From: Candidatus Hydrothermota bacterium
GTDB taxonomy: Bacteria > Hydrothermota > Hydrothermia > B15-G9
DNA: 5,932 nt
Direction of reading: 5' to 3'
Assembly (NCBI GenBank): GCA_003645975.1
Contig: QNDP01000102.1
Span: forward strand, 1-5,932
The translations under genes and the position numbers were made by a program. Of this stretch, positions 1 to 5,745 are shown piece after piece. The notes beneath the pieces are model-generated. The model did no database searches. It was given only the letters and a program-made list of their open reading frames with translations, and was not told where the DNA came from. Position 1 is the stretch's first letter; the number at the start of each line of letters is the position of its first letter.

Positions 1-314
1 AAAAGCAGTCTCTTAAGTTGCGATTCTATCTGAGCTTTTTGGGCTTCCAGTTGTTCGATTTCGTCCTCGATAGCGCTGACGATTTCACGGAGTTCGGCAT
101 CGCTCTCGGCCTCTTTGAGCATTTCACGGGCGGATTCGAGCTCATGTTCGATCTTGAGCCAATGTTCTGCGGCCTCAGCGAGCGGCCTTATCTCACGGTA
201 TTCCGCTGCGACAGCGCGATATTTGACCTGATCAGCCAGAGTTTCGGGCTGGCTCAAAAGGAGTTCTAAATTGCGGGCTTTTTCGATTATTGACTCAAGT
301 TTTGTCCTGTCCAT
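1..314 (-). CDS. prfA: Peptide chain release factor 1, N-terminal part (runs off left edge)
   Basis: Release factor 1 recognises UAA and UAG stop codons in the ribosomal A site and triggers peptide release. Only the first 104 residues are in the window, starting at the ATG at 314-312. They form the helical, charged domain 1 of class I release factors. The pattern near residues 21-40 (SQPETLADQVKYR, then EYREI) and the Glu/Gln-rich helix at 83-104 ending QLKRLL match where E. coli RF1 has its LEQQL...LLLPKDP stretch. RF1 fits better than RF2, but the stop-codon-reading motif and the GGQ loop lie outside the window. The ATG sits inside the last 28 bp of rplU in another frame, and no upstream in-frame start is visible nearby. 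The site before it (AAAGAAA) is a poor Shine-Dalgarno, so translation is probably coupled to rplU. Family call is from remembered homologues. Confidence 0.85.
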   Translation of the reverse strand, partial: MDRTKLESIIEKARNLELLLSQPETLADQVKYRAVAAEYREIRPLAEAAEHWLKIEHELESAREMLKEAESDAELREIVSAIEDEIEQLEAQKAQIESQLKRLL

Positions 315-619
315 GCGATTTCTTTGACACGCACTTCGGTCATCTGTTGTCTATGTCCTCTTTTGCGCCTGTAATTTTTGCGTCTTTTGAATTTGAAGAC
401 GATGATTTTGGGCAACTTTTTGTGCTGAAGCACCTCGACGACGACCTTAGCGCCCGGGACCGTCGGACTTCCGATGATAGCGTTCTCGCCGTCGGACAGC
501 ATTAGCACCCTGTTGAACACGATTTCATCGCCGACATCGGCTTCGACCTTCGGTATAAGAAGCTGATCGCCTTCTTTTGCTTTCACCTGCATTCCAAGAG
601 CTTCAAAAATAGCATACAT
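287..619 (-). CDS. rplU: 50S ribosomal protein L21
   Basis: L21 is a small protein of the large ribosomal subunit that binds 23S rRNA. The 110-residue length is close to the usual 100-105. The start MYAIFEA and the basic C-terminal half are diagnostic: FKRRKNYRRKRGHRQQMTEV (about 75-95) matches the family signature of a lysine/arginine run followed by Gly-His-Arg and Ser/Thr, and VKEI follows it. The N-terminal stretch differs from the norm: most L21 proteins read E-T-G-G-K-Q-Y near residues 6-12, whereas this one reads EALGMQV. The ATG at 619 has a strong Shine-Dalgarno, GGGAGGTGA (634-626), 6 bases upstream. The gene lies 43 bp after secG and overlaps prfA by 28 bp. The usual partner rpmA (L27) does not follow. 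Confidence 0.93.
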   Translation of the reverse strand: MYAIFEALGMQVKAKEGDQLLIPKVEADVGDEIVFNRVLMLSDGENAIIGSPTVPGAKVVVEVLQHKKLPKIIVFKFKRRKNYRRKRGHRQQMTEVRVKEIAWTGQNLSQ

Positions 620-650
620 CTTGCTTCACCTCCCGTTTGAAAGGGGCAAG
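620..650 (-). promoter_or_regulatory. Leader hairpin enclosing the rplU ribosome-binding site
   Basis: On the minus-strand transcript CUUGC (650-646) can pair with GCAAG (624-620), which directly abuts the rplU AUG. Inside it, CCC (645-643) can pair with GGG (634-632), the first part of the Shine-Dalgarno GGGAGGUGA. An asymmetric loop of about seven bases holds the rest of the site. The pairing is seen in the sequence. A role in translational control of L21, perhaps autoregulatory, is inference. It does not match any ribosomal-protein leader that I can recall. Confidence 0.35.
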
Positions 651-662
651 TTAAAGAGCCAA

Positions 663-989
663 TTACCGGCCGCCCTGAGCGGGCTGTTGCTGCTGTTGTT
701 GCACTGGCGGCAATCTCAAAATTCCTTCACGCTGTGCCTTTTCGAGAGCGCCCGATGGTTTTGAGGGCGCATGCATAGCCGAAAGCACCAAAGAAAGGAA
801 AAGGAAAAGTCCACCGAGCACGGCGGTCAGTTTCGTGAACAATGTCGGCGCGCCTCTGACGCCGAGCACATTTTCCAAGCCCATGCCGCCTATTGCGCCG
901 AGTCCACCTCGACGCGGCTGCTGAACCAAAATCACGGCTATCAGCAAGATCACCACCAGCACATAGAGGATTAAAAGGACTGTAAACAT
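663..989 (-). CDS. secG: Preprotein translocase subunit SecG
   Basis: SecG is the small accessory subunit of the SecYEG protein-export channel in the inner membrane. The 108-residue product has two hydrophobic helices, at about 3-22 and 53-72. Between them is the conserved glycine-rich cytoplasmic loop, including LVQQPRRGGLGA (21-32) and then GG, followed by a threonine/leucine-rich entry to helix 2 (TLFTKLTAVLG). This is the classical SecG layout. The C-terminal tail is polar and ends with PPVQQQQQQPAQGGR, including six consecutive glutamines, which is not conserved in the family. The ATG at 989 follows an AAAGGAGGAG Shine-Dalgarno (1008-999). The gene lies 24 bp downstream of tpiA, a pairing common in bacteria, and should be co-transcribed from the recA promoter. 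Confidence 0.9.
   Translation of the reverse strand: MFTVLLILYVLVVILLIAVILVQQPRRGGLGAIGGMGLENVLGVRGAPTLFTKLTAVLGGLFLFLSLVLSAMHAPSKPSGALEKAQREGILRLPPVQQQQQQPAQGGR
684..701 (-). repeat. CAG/CAA trinucleotide run encoding six glutamines in SecG
   Basis: On the minus strand the run reads CAA CAA CAG CAG CAA CAG (codons 97-102 of secG). The mix of CAA and CAG makes replication slippage less likely than in a pure repeat. Gain or loss of units would only change the length of a polar tail. Confidence 0.7.
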
Positions 990-1013
990 GGTCTCACACT
1001 CCTCCTTTGATTG

Positions 1014-1766
1014 TTACTGTGCATTTTCGATTATCCCTATGAATGACTCAGCCTTAAGCGAAGCGCCTCCGACGAGCGCTCCATCCACATCAGGCATCCC
1101 CGTGAGATCCGCCACATTGTCGGGTTTAACGCTTCCGCCGTAGAGTATCGGGATTTGGTCGCCGACCTCTTTGCCGAACATCAAGTTGAGCTCTTCTCTG
1201 ATAAACGCATGGGCCGCCTGCGCCTGCAAAGGCGTTGCCGTGCGGCCTGTCCCAATAGCCCAAACCGGCTCATAAGCTATCACCAATCTCTTTGCCTCAC
1301 TTTCACTTACGCCCTTCAAAGCCTCCCTAAGTTGATGGGTTACCACATCGATGGTCTTGCCTGCCTCACGCTGCTCAAGTGTTTCGCCGACACAAAGTAT
1401 TGGACGCATCTTGTGTGCAAGCACAGCGCGCACCTTGCGGTTGATCATCTCATCGGTCTCTCCAAAGTAGCGTCTCCTTTCGGAATGGCCGACTATCACA
1501 AACTCGACGCCAAGATCCGCAAGCATGACCGGCGAAATCTCGCCGGTAAACGCACCCCTATCCTCCCAGAACACATTCTGGGCGCCGAGCGCAATGGGTG
1601 TCCCACTAACAGCGCCCCCGACCGAATAAAGAGCAGTAAAAGGAGGGCACACAACGATTTTGTAGTCATCGCGTGAAAGCTCGTATTTTATCGTCTCGAT
1701 CAGTTCAAGTGCCTCTGGCACCGTTTTGTTCATCTTCCAATTACCTGCTATGATTCTCTCCCTCAT
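1014..1766 (-). CDS. tpiA: Triosephosphate isomerase
   Basis: This cytoplasmic TIM-barrel enzyme interconverts dihydroxyacetone phosphate and glyceraldehyde 3-phosphate in glycolysis and gluconeogenesis. The 250-residue length is normal and all key elements are present. GNWKMN (8-13) carries Asn9 and the catalytic Lys11. VGHSERR (92-98) contains the electrophile His94. CVGET lies at 125-129. AYEPVWAIGTG (164-174) contains the catalytic base Glu166 and the phosphate-gripping flexible loop 6. YGGSVKPDN (209-217) and VGGASL (232-237) form the phosphate-binding end of the barrel. The ATG at 1766 is 4 bp after the recA stop codon. Its Shine-Dalgarno (AGAGGAGT, 1780-1773) overlaps the last recA codons and stop, which suggests translational coupling to recA. 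secG follows after 24 bp. Confidence 0.97.
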   Translation of the reverse strand: MRERIIAGNWKMNKTVPEALELIETIKYELSRDDYKIVVCPPFTALYSVGGAVSGTPIALGAQNVFWEDRGAFTGEISPVMLADLGVEFVIVGHSERRRYFGETDEMINRKVRAVLAHKMRPILCVGETLEQREAGKTIDVVTHQLREALKGVSESEAKRLVIAYEPVWAIGTGRTATPLQAQAAHAFIREELNLMFGKEVGDQIPILYGGSVKPDNVADLTGMPDVDGALVGGASLKAESFIGIIENAQ

Positions 1767-1770
1767 AGCG

Positions 1771-2820
1771 TTACTCCTCTTCAGGGTTTTCCTCGCTTGC
1801 AGTCAAAATCAAAGGAGACATCCCCAAATGTTCACGAACTTTGCTCTCCAGTTCTCTTGCTATTTCGGGATGTTCCTCGAGGAAGCGGCGCGCATTCTCG
1901 CGCCCCTGACCAAGTTGGGTCTTACCGTAGGAATACCATGAACCCGACTTGGTCACCAAGCCAAATTTCAATCCGTAATCGATCAATTCGCCTTCCTTTG
2001 AAATGCCTTTGCCGTAAATTATGTCAAATTCGGCGGTTCTGAACGGCGGCGCAAGCTTGTTTTTCACGACACGGACTCGGACACGGTTGCCCACAGGTGT
2101 ATCGCCGGCTTTCAATGTGGCTATCCGCCTTATGTCCAACCTGACGGTCGCATGGAACTTGAGTGCCAGCCCGCCGGGTGTGGTCTCGGCGGCTCCGCCG
2201 AACGAGAAACCGCCGATTTTGTGCCTCAACTGATTGATAAAGATGGCACATGTGTTCGATTTTGAGATGACTGCGATCAACTTGCGCATCGCTTTTGCCA
2301 TAAGTCTTGCCTGAAGGCCGACTTGCATGTCGCCCATTTCGCCTTCGATTTCAGCTCGTGGCACAAGTGCGGCCACCGAATCGATCACCAAGATGTCGAT
2401 GGCACCGCTACGCACGAGTGCTTCGGCGATGTCCAACGCCTGTTCGCCTGTGTCAGGTTGTGAAACGAGCAGATCTTCGAGTTTGACACCGAGTTTGCTT
2501 GCGTAAACCGGATCCATTGCGTGTTCTGCGTCGATAAAGACGGCAATTCCACCGTTACGCTGAACTTCGGCTATTGCCTGCAATGCAAGAGTAGTTTTTC
2601 CAGATGCTTCTGGTCCGAATATCTCGGTAACCCTTCCGCGCGGGTAGCCGCCGACGCCGAGCGCCAGGTCGAGTCCGATCGAGCCGGTATGCACGACAGG
2701 GAACTTAATTTTGGAGACGTCGCCGAGCCGCATCACCGCGCCTTTACCGTGCTGCTTCTCTATCTGCTTGACGGCATTTTCCAGAAGTTTCCTTTTCACA
2801 TCTTTCTCATTTTTTTGCAT
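1771..2820 (-). CDS. recA: Recombinase RecA
   Basis: RecA is an ATP-dependent strand-exchange protein that filaments on single-stranded DNA and serves in recombination repair and as SOS co-protease. The 349 residues include the N-terminal polymerisation helix (about 6-30), Walker [10 protein letters not shown] (69-77), catalytic Glu99 in DAEHA, Walker B ILVIDS (143-148) and loop L1 near EIEGEMGD (157-164). FINQLR contains Gln197, equivalent to the allosteric Gln194 of E. coli. ALKFHATVR (218-226) forms part of the subunit interface, and the C-terminal tail is acidic. Loop L2 reads [17 protein letters not shown]; common RecA proteins have six residues between KIG and ETT, and here there are eight. 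The ATG at 2820 follows GGGGGAG (2832-2826). It is the first gene of the operon; recX does not follow and no LexA box of the E. coli or Bacillus type is evident. Confidence 0.97.
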   Translation of the reverse strand: MQKNEKDVKRKLLENAVKQIEKQHGKGAVMRLGDVSKIKFPVVHTGSIGLDLALGVGGYPRGRVTEIFGPEASGKTTLALQAIAEVQRNGGIAVFIDAEHAMDPVYASKLGVKLEDLLVSQPDTGEQALDIAEALVRSGAIDILVIDSVAALVPRAEIEGEMGDMQVGLQARLMAKAMRKLIAVISKSNTCAIFINQLRHKIGGFSFGGAAETTPGGLALKFHATVRLDIRRIATLKAGDTPVGNRVRVRVVKNKLAPPFRTAEFDIIYGKGISKEGELIDYGLKFGLVTKSGSWYSYGKTQLGQGRENARRFLEEHPEIARELESKVREHLGMSPLILTASEENPEEE

Positions 2821-2862
2821 CCTCTCTCCCCCAACACCTAATTGCCGATTTCAACTGATTTT

Positions 2863-2872
2863 CAAGGCCTTG
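2863..2872. repeat. Perfect 10-bp palindrome at the recA transcription start
   Basis: CAAGGCCTTG is a perfect palindrome lying immediately downstream of the recA -10 element, over the expected start site (about 2866). The position suits a repressor operator or an early-transcript element, but the sequence matches no SOS box known to me. At 10 bp it may also be chance. Confidence 0.3.
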
Positions 2873-2901
2873 ATTATACTTAAAACAAAAGCGGCCTTCA
2901 A
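2873..2901 (-). promoter_or_regulatory. Sigma-70-type promoter of the recA-tpiA-secG-rplU-prfA operon
   Basis: Read on the minus strand, TTGAAG (2901-2896, four of six consensus bases) is followed after exactly 17 bp by a perfect TATAAT (2878-2873). Transcription should start near 2866, giving a leader of about 45 nt before the recA ATG. It is the only strong promoter I found upstream of recA, and the tight gaps suggest that it serves all five genes. Confidence 0.75.
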
Positions 2902-2950
2902 CTTTAGGTGTAAATTGCTGTATTGTGCCGGGACATTGTGACCTCACCCT

Positions 2951-3190
2951 CTAATCGAACCACAAAATCAACTCTGTGAACAATTCACCTATGTCTATCC
3001 CTCTGAACCTCAACAACTCCGATGGATCTCCTCCATATATCTTTTTGAACCGCTTAACTGGACTCTCTCCTCCTATCCCAAGATGTGGCCTTTCAACATT
3101 GTAATACCTTATCCACTCCGCAGCTCTCTCGTAAAATTCATCACGATCCCGAATCTCCAATATGCTTGGAACATAAAAGTTGAATGTGGT
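2951..3190 (-). pseudogene. C-terminal remnant of an integrase-core (DDE) transposase
   Basis: The frame is open from after a TGA at 3193-3191 to a TAG at 2951 and encodes about 79 residues. RDEFYERAAEWIRYYNVERP followed by HLGIGGESPVKRFKK is the signature C-terminal end of rve-type transposases (IS3/IS481-like and relatives), where YN-x-x-RPH-x-x-L/I-G and SP follow the catalytic Glu. The preceding FYVPSILEIRD also resembles the segment just upstream in intact relatives, so homology probably reaches about 3185. Everything before it, including the DDE triad, is missing. The first usable start inside is a TTG at 3160 without a Shine-Dalgarno sequence. It is therefore a dead fragment lying between two divergent operons. 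It ends about 50 bp upstream of the recA -35 element. Confidence 0.8.
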
Positions 3191-3202
3191 TCATAAAAAT
3201 TC

Positions 3203-3232
3203 GGTCAAAAATTGTTTTAAACGGGTCAAAAA
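3203..3232 (+). repeat. Two GGTCAAAAA direct repeats 21 bp apart
   Basis: GGTCAAAAA occurs at 3203-3211 and again at 3224-3232, exactly two helical turns apart, on the same DNA face. A related motif in the opposite orientation, ATTGTGACC, lies at 2935-2943 on the far side of the transposase remnant. The repeats could be transposase-binding sites at the end of the decayed element, or binding sites for a regulator of the rightward genes. Neither role can be proved from the sequence. Confidence 0.4.
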
Positions 3233-3283
3233 GTTGGAACCCTTCTGACTCCGCTTCCCCGTAGGTTTTTGAATTATCTCGAC

Positions 3284-3312
3284 TTGACATCATCAAACCC
3301 GATTGTTAAACT
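3284..3312 (+). promoter_or_regulatory. Candidate promoter of ftcD-PHP operon
   Basis: A perfect -35 hexamer TTGACA (3284-3289) is followed after 17 bp by TAAACT (3307-3312), four of six consensus bases. Transcription would start near 3319, giving a leader of only about 20 nt before the TTG start at 3341. That start would fall at the left foot of the hairpin at 3320-3345. The weak -10 keeps confidence moderate. Confidence 0.45.
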
Positions 3313-3319
3313 TCCGCCC

Positions 3320-3345
3320 TTCAAAAAGGAGGGTTGTCCTTTGAA
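3320..3345 (+). promoter_or_regulatory. Hairpin sequestering the ftcD Shine-Dalgarno and TTG start
   Basis: In the transcript 3325-3330 (AAAGGA) can pair with 3337-3342 (UCCUUU) across a six-base loop GGGUUG. After a two-base A bulge, 3320-3322 (UUC) pairs with 3343-3345 (GAA). The Shine-Dalgarno AAGGAGGG (3326-3333) lies in the stem and loop, and the UUG start codon (3341-3343) lies in the opposite strand. This is the best initiation site for ftcD, so folding should limit translation. Thermal or ligand control is inference. CCCU (3317-3320) could alternatively pair with AGGG (3330-3333). Confidence 0.45.
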
Positions 3346-4861
3346 GATAATTGAATGTGTGCCAAACTTTTCCGAAGGTAGGCGTAAAGAGGTTGTTGAC
3401 CAAATCGTGGGCGCTATGATGACGGTTCCTGGCGCCAAACTGCTTGATGTTGAAATGGATGCTGACCACAACCGTTCGGTTGTAACGATCGCCGGCCCGC
3501 CAGAAGAGATTCTTGAAGCAGCGTTTCGCGGTATAGCTAAAGCGGTGGAACTCATTGATTTGAATCAGCATCAGGGTGAACATCCGCGCATCGGAGCCGC
3601 CGATGTCATTCCGTTCGTTCCTCTGCGCGATGTGAGCATCGAGGAGTGCGTCGAACTCGCAAACAGGCTTGCGGAACGGGTCGCAGACGAACTCAAAGTC
3701 CCCGTTTACCTTTACGGTGAGGCGGCCAAGGTCCCTGAACGGAAGGATTTGCCTAACATCAGGAGCAAAAAAGTTCAGTTTGAACAACTTAAAGAGTTGA
3801 TAAAGACCGATGAGTCAAGACGCCCCGACTACGGTCCATCGGAACTGCATCCCACTGCTGGAGCTTCAATTATCGGTGTCCGCAAAATCTTGATAGCCTA
3901 CAATGTCAATCTTGGGACACCCGATGTTTCGATAGCTAAGAAGATTGCGAGGATGGTGCGTGCAAAACACGGTGGTTTGATGGGCGTGCGTGCACTCGGT
4001 TTCGAGCTCAAAGAGCGCGGTCTTTCACAGGTCTCCATGAATTTGATCGATTACGAAAAAACACCAATTTTTGCAGCCTTTGAATTGGTCAAACTTTACG
4101 CTGATCGCTTCGGGGTGCCGGTCGTCGGTTCGGAGATCGTCGGTCTTGTGCCGCAAAAAGCGCTGGTCGATGTCGCCGATTTCTATCTCAAACTTGAGAA
4201 TTTCCAGCAAGACCAATTCATCGAGGCACGGCTTGAGGCGGCAAAGAAACCTGCTGAGGACTTCCTTCTTGAACTATCATCAGCCTCTCCGACGCCGGGC
4301 GGCGGCGCTGTGGCTGCTATGTCTGCCGCACAGGGATTTGCTCTCCTTTCGATGGTCGCTGCTTTGACGCTGAAAAGCAAGAAATATCAGGAGCATTGGG
4401 ATGTAGTCCGTCCAATCCATGCGGAAGCCAAATCCGGCCTTCAAAACGCTATGGAACTTATCGAGAAGGATTCGCAGGCATTCGATAAAGTTATGGACGC
4501 CTTCAAGATGCCCAAAGAGACCGACGAGGAGAAAGCAGCAAGGCGCGAAGCCATCCAAAACGCACTTAAAGAGGCTGCACTCGTTCCACTTGAGGTCATG
4601 AGGTTGGTGAGCAAAGGTATCGACTACGCACTTGTGCTTGCCGAGCATGGCAACAAAAATGCCATATCCGATGTCGGATCAGCAGCTTATCAGTTCCATG
4701 CGGCGCTTTTCGGCGCTGAACTCAATGTGTTGATCAACTTGGCGTCGATCAAAGACGTCGAATTTAACGAAAAACTACAAAAAGAGCTCGATGAGCTCAA
4801 AACCGCTTTCAATTCAAAATTTGAGGAAACCCTTTCAAAGGTGAGAATGCAATGGGCGTAG
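3341..4861 (+). CDS. ftcD: Bifunctional glutamate formiminotransferase / formimidoyltetrahydrofolate cyclodeaminase
   Basis: This enzyme moves the formimino group of N-formimino-glutamate, from histidine breakdown, to tetrahydrofolate. It then deaminates the product to 5,10-methenyl-THF, releasing ammonia. The transferase half occupies about 1-300. It opens with IIECVPNFSEGR (3-14) and contains GEHPRIGAADVIPFVP (79-94), whose His81 matches the catalytic histidine of the mammalian enzyme, plus a second subdomain from about 180 (RKILIAYNVNL). The cyclodeaminase half spans about 305-500, with SPTPGGGAVAAM (316-327) and a helical bundle. The 506-residue fusion resembles animal FTCD; many bacteria have separate or single-domain forms. 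I chose the TTG at 3341 because AAGGAGGG lies 7 bases upstream and family proteins begin here. An in-frame TTG at 3269 would add 24 unconserved residues without a good ribosome site. No other histidine-degradation gene is in the window. Confidence 0.93.
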   Translation: MKIIECVPNFSEGRRKEVVDQIVGAMMTVPGAKLLDVEMDADHNRSVVTIAGPPEEILEAAFRGIAKAVELIDLNQHQGEHPRIGAADVIPFVPLRDVSIEECVELANRLAERVADELKVPVYLYGEAAKVPERKDLPNIRSKKVQFEQLKELIKTDESRRPDYGPSELHPTAGASIIGVRKILIAYNVNLGTPDVSIAKKIARMVRAKHGGLMGVRALGFELKERGLSQVSMNLIDYEKTPIFAAFELVKLYADRFGVPVVGSEIVGLVPQKALVDVADFYLKLENFQQDQFIEARLEAAKKPAEDFLLELSSASPTPGGGAVAAMSAAQGFALLSMVAALTLKSKKYQEHWDVVRPIHAEAKSGLQNAMELIEKDSQAFDKVMDAFKMPKETDEEKAARREAIQNALKEAALVPLEVMRLVSKGIDYALVLAEHGNKNAISDVGSAAYQFHAALFGAELNVLINLASIKDVEFNEKLQKELDELKTAFNSKFEETLSKVRMQWA

Positions 4862-5739
4862 TGGACTTACACACTCACACAACAGCGTCGGACGGCAAGT
4901 TGACGCCGACTCAACTCGTGCAACTTGCTAAAAAGGTGGGACTTGTCGCTGTTGCGATCACCGACCACGATACCGTTGAGGGCATTGAGGAAGCACTTCA
5001 GGCTGGCCGACGGTTCGGAATCGAGGTCGTGCCCGGAATCGAGCTGTCCACCCGATACGAAGACAAAGACATCCACATACTCGGCTATTTTATCGACCAT
5101 CGGGATAGGGAATTTCGGGATGCGCTCAAGAGGTTCCAAAACATCCGCCTTGAGCGCGCTAAAAGGATGGTCGAGAAGCTGAAGGAGCTCGGTATCGAAA
5201 TCTCGATCGAGGATGTGCTTCGGTTCGCAAAGAATGCAGCGAGCATCGGGCGGCCGCATGTGGCTCAGGCAATTGTGAGCCGCGGCTATGCACATGACAT
5301 CCAAGACGCTTTCGATAAGTTCATAGCCCATGACCGCCCTGCCTATGTCCCAAAATTTAAGCTTAACACATTGGACGGCATAGAGTTCATCAGGCGAGCC
5401 GGTGGAGTCCCTGTCATCGCACACCCCGGCCTCTCGACCGATCCGGACTTCGTCGAATACTTGGCCAAAAAGCGGCTGATAAGCGGGATCGAGGTGTGGC
5501 ATCCAGAACACACGCCCGAACATATCAAAATCTACTACGAAATCGCTGAGAGATACCGACTTATTAAGACCGGAGGGTCGGACTTTCACGGCACACCCGA
5601 CAAGCCGAAACTCGGCGAAAGCGCCGTCGCTTATGTCTCACTGGCTGCACTCAAACGGGAGAAGGCCATATTGAGCACATTCGTCAAGCCTGCGGATTTC
5701 AAAAGCATTTTGAACCCAACGGTGTTCGCCATCGGCTGA
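4852..5739 (+). CDS. PHP-domain metal-dependent phosphoesterase (TrpH/RNase AM-like)
   Basis: The 295-residue product has the full metal-binding set of the PHP superfamily. DLHTHTTASDG (5-15) supplies His7, His9 and Asp14. ITDHDT (36-41) supplies Asp38 and His39. PGIELS (61-66) supplies Glu64. DIHILGY (73-79) supplies His75. GRPHVA (133-138) supplies His136. IAHPG (189-193) supplies His191. GGSDFHG (241-247) supplies Asp244 and His246. The layout resembles the YciV/TrpH group, whose studied members hydrolyse nucleoside 3',5'-bisphosphates or trim RNA 5' ends; the real substrate here is unknown. The lack of polymerase domains excludes DNA polymerase III alpha or PolX. The ATG at 4852 overlaps the end of ftcD by 10 bp and is preceded by AAAGGTGAG (4837-4845), so the two are probably translated together. 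It converges on the neighbour at 5746 with only 6 bp between stops. Confidence 0.9.
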   Translation: MGVVDLHTHTTASDGKLTPTQLVQLAKKVGLVAVAITDHDTVEGIEEALQAGRRFGIEVVPGIELSTRYEDKDIHILGYFIDHRDREFRDALKRFQNIRLERAKRMVEKLKELGIEISIEDVLRFAKNAASIGRPHVAQAIVSRGYAHDIQDAFDKFIAHDRPAYVPKFKLNTLDGIEFIRRAGGVPVIAHPGLSTDPDFVEYLAKKRLISGIEVWHPEHTPEHIKIYYEIAERYRLIKTGGSDFHGTPDKPKLGESAVAYVSLAALKREKAILSTFVKPADFKSILNPTVFAIG

Positions 5740-5745
5740 AAAGCG

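Noticed and set aside
1155..1676. A 173-codon plus-strand open frame across tpiA
   Set aside because: It lies wholly within a well-conserved triosephosphate isomerase gene on the other strand and its product resembles nothing known.
2810..2816. Run of seven A (coding strand) right after the recA start codon, possible slippage or phase variation
   Set aside because: Seven is short for a contingency repeat and such runs are common in Lys/Asn codons; nothing else suggests frameshifting.
3169..3192. Inverted GAACAT...ATGTGGTTC resembling a LexA-like operator
   Set aside because: The spacing (16 bp between GAAC and GTTC) fits no known LexA site and the stretch is explained by decayed transposase coding sequence.
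3233..3268. Fragment looking faintly like the 3' end of a tRNA (GGAACCC...CCGCTTCCCC)
   Set aside because: No T-arm stem, anticodon arm or acceptor pairing could be built around it.
3269..3340. Upstream TTG start that would lengthen FtcD by 24 residues
   Set aside because: The added residues are not part of the family, the site lacks a good Shine-Dalgarno, and the candidate promoter lies inside this stretch.
3293..3787. A 164-codon minus-strand open frame over the start of ftcD
   Set aside because: Shadow of ftcD; it has no Shine-Dalgarno sequence and the product has low-complexity character.
4867..5589. A 240-codon open frame on the minus strand opposite the PHP gene
   Set aside because: It is antisense to a gene with complete catalytic motifs, its product has no recognisable motif, and no ribosome site or promoter supports it. 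It reflects codon bias of the real gene.
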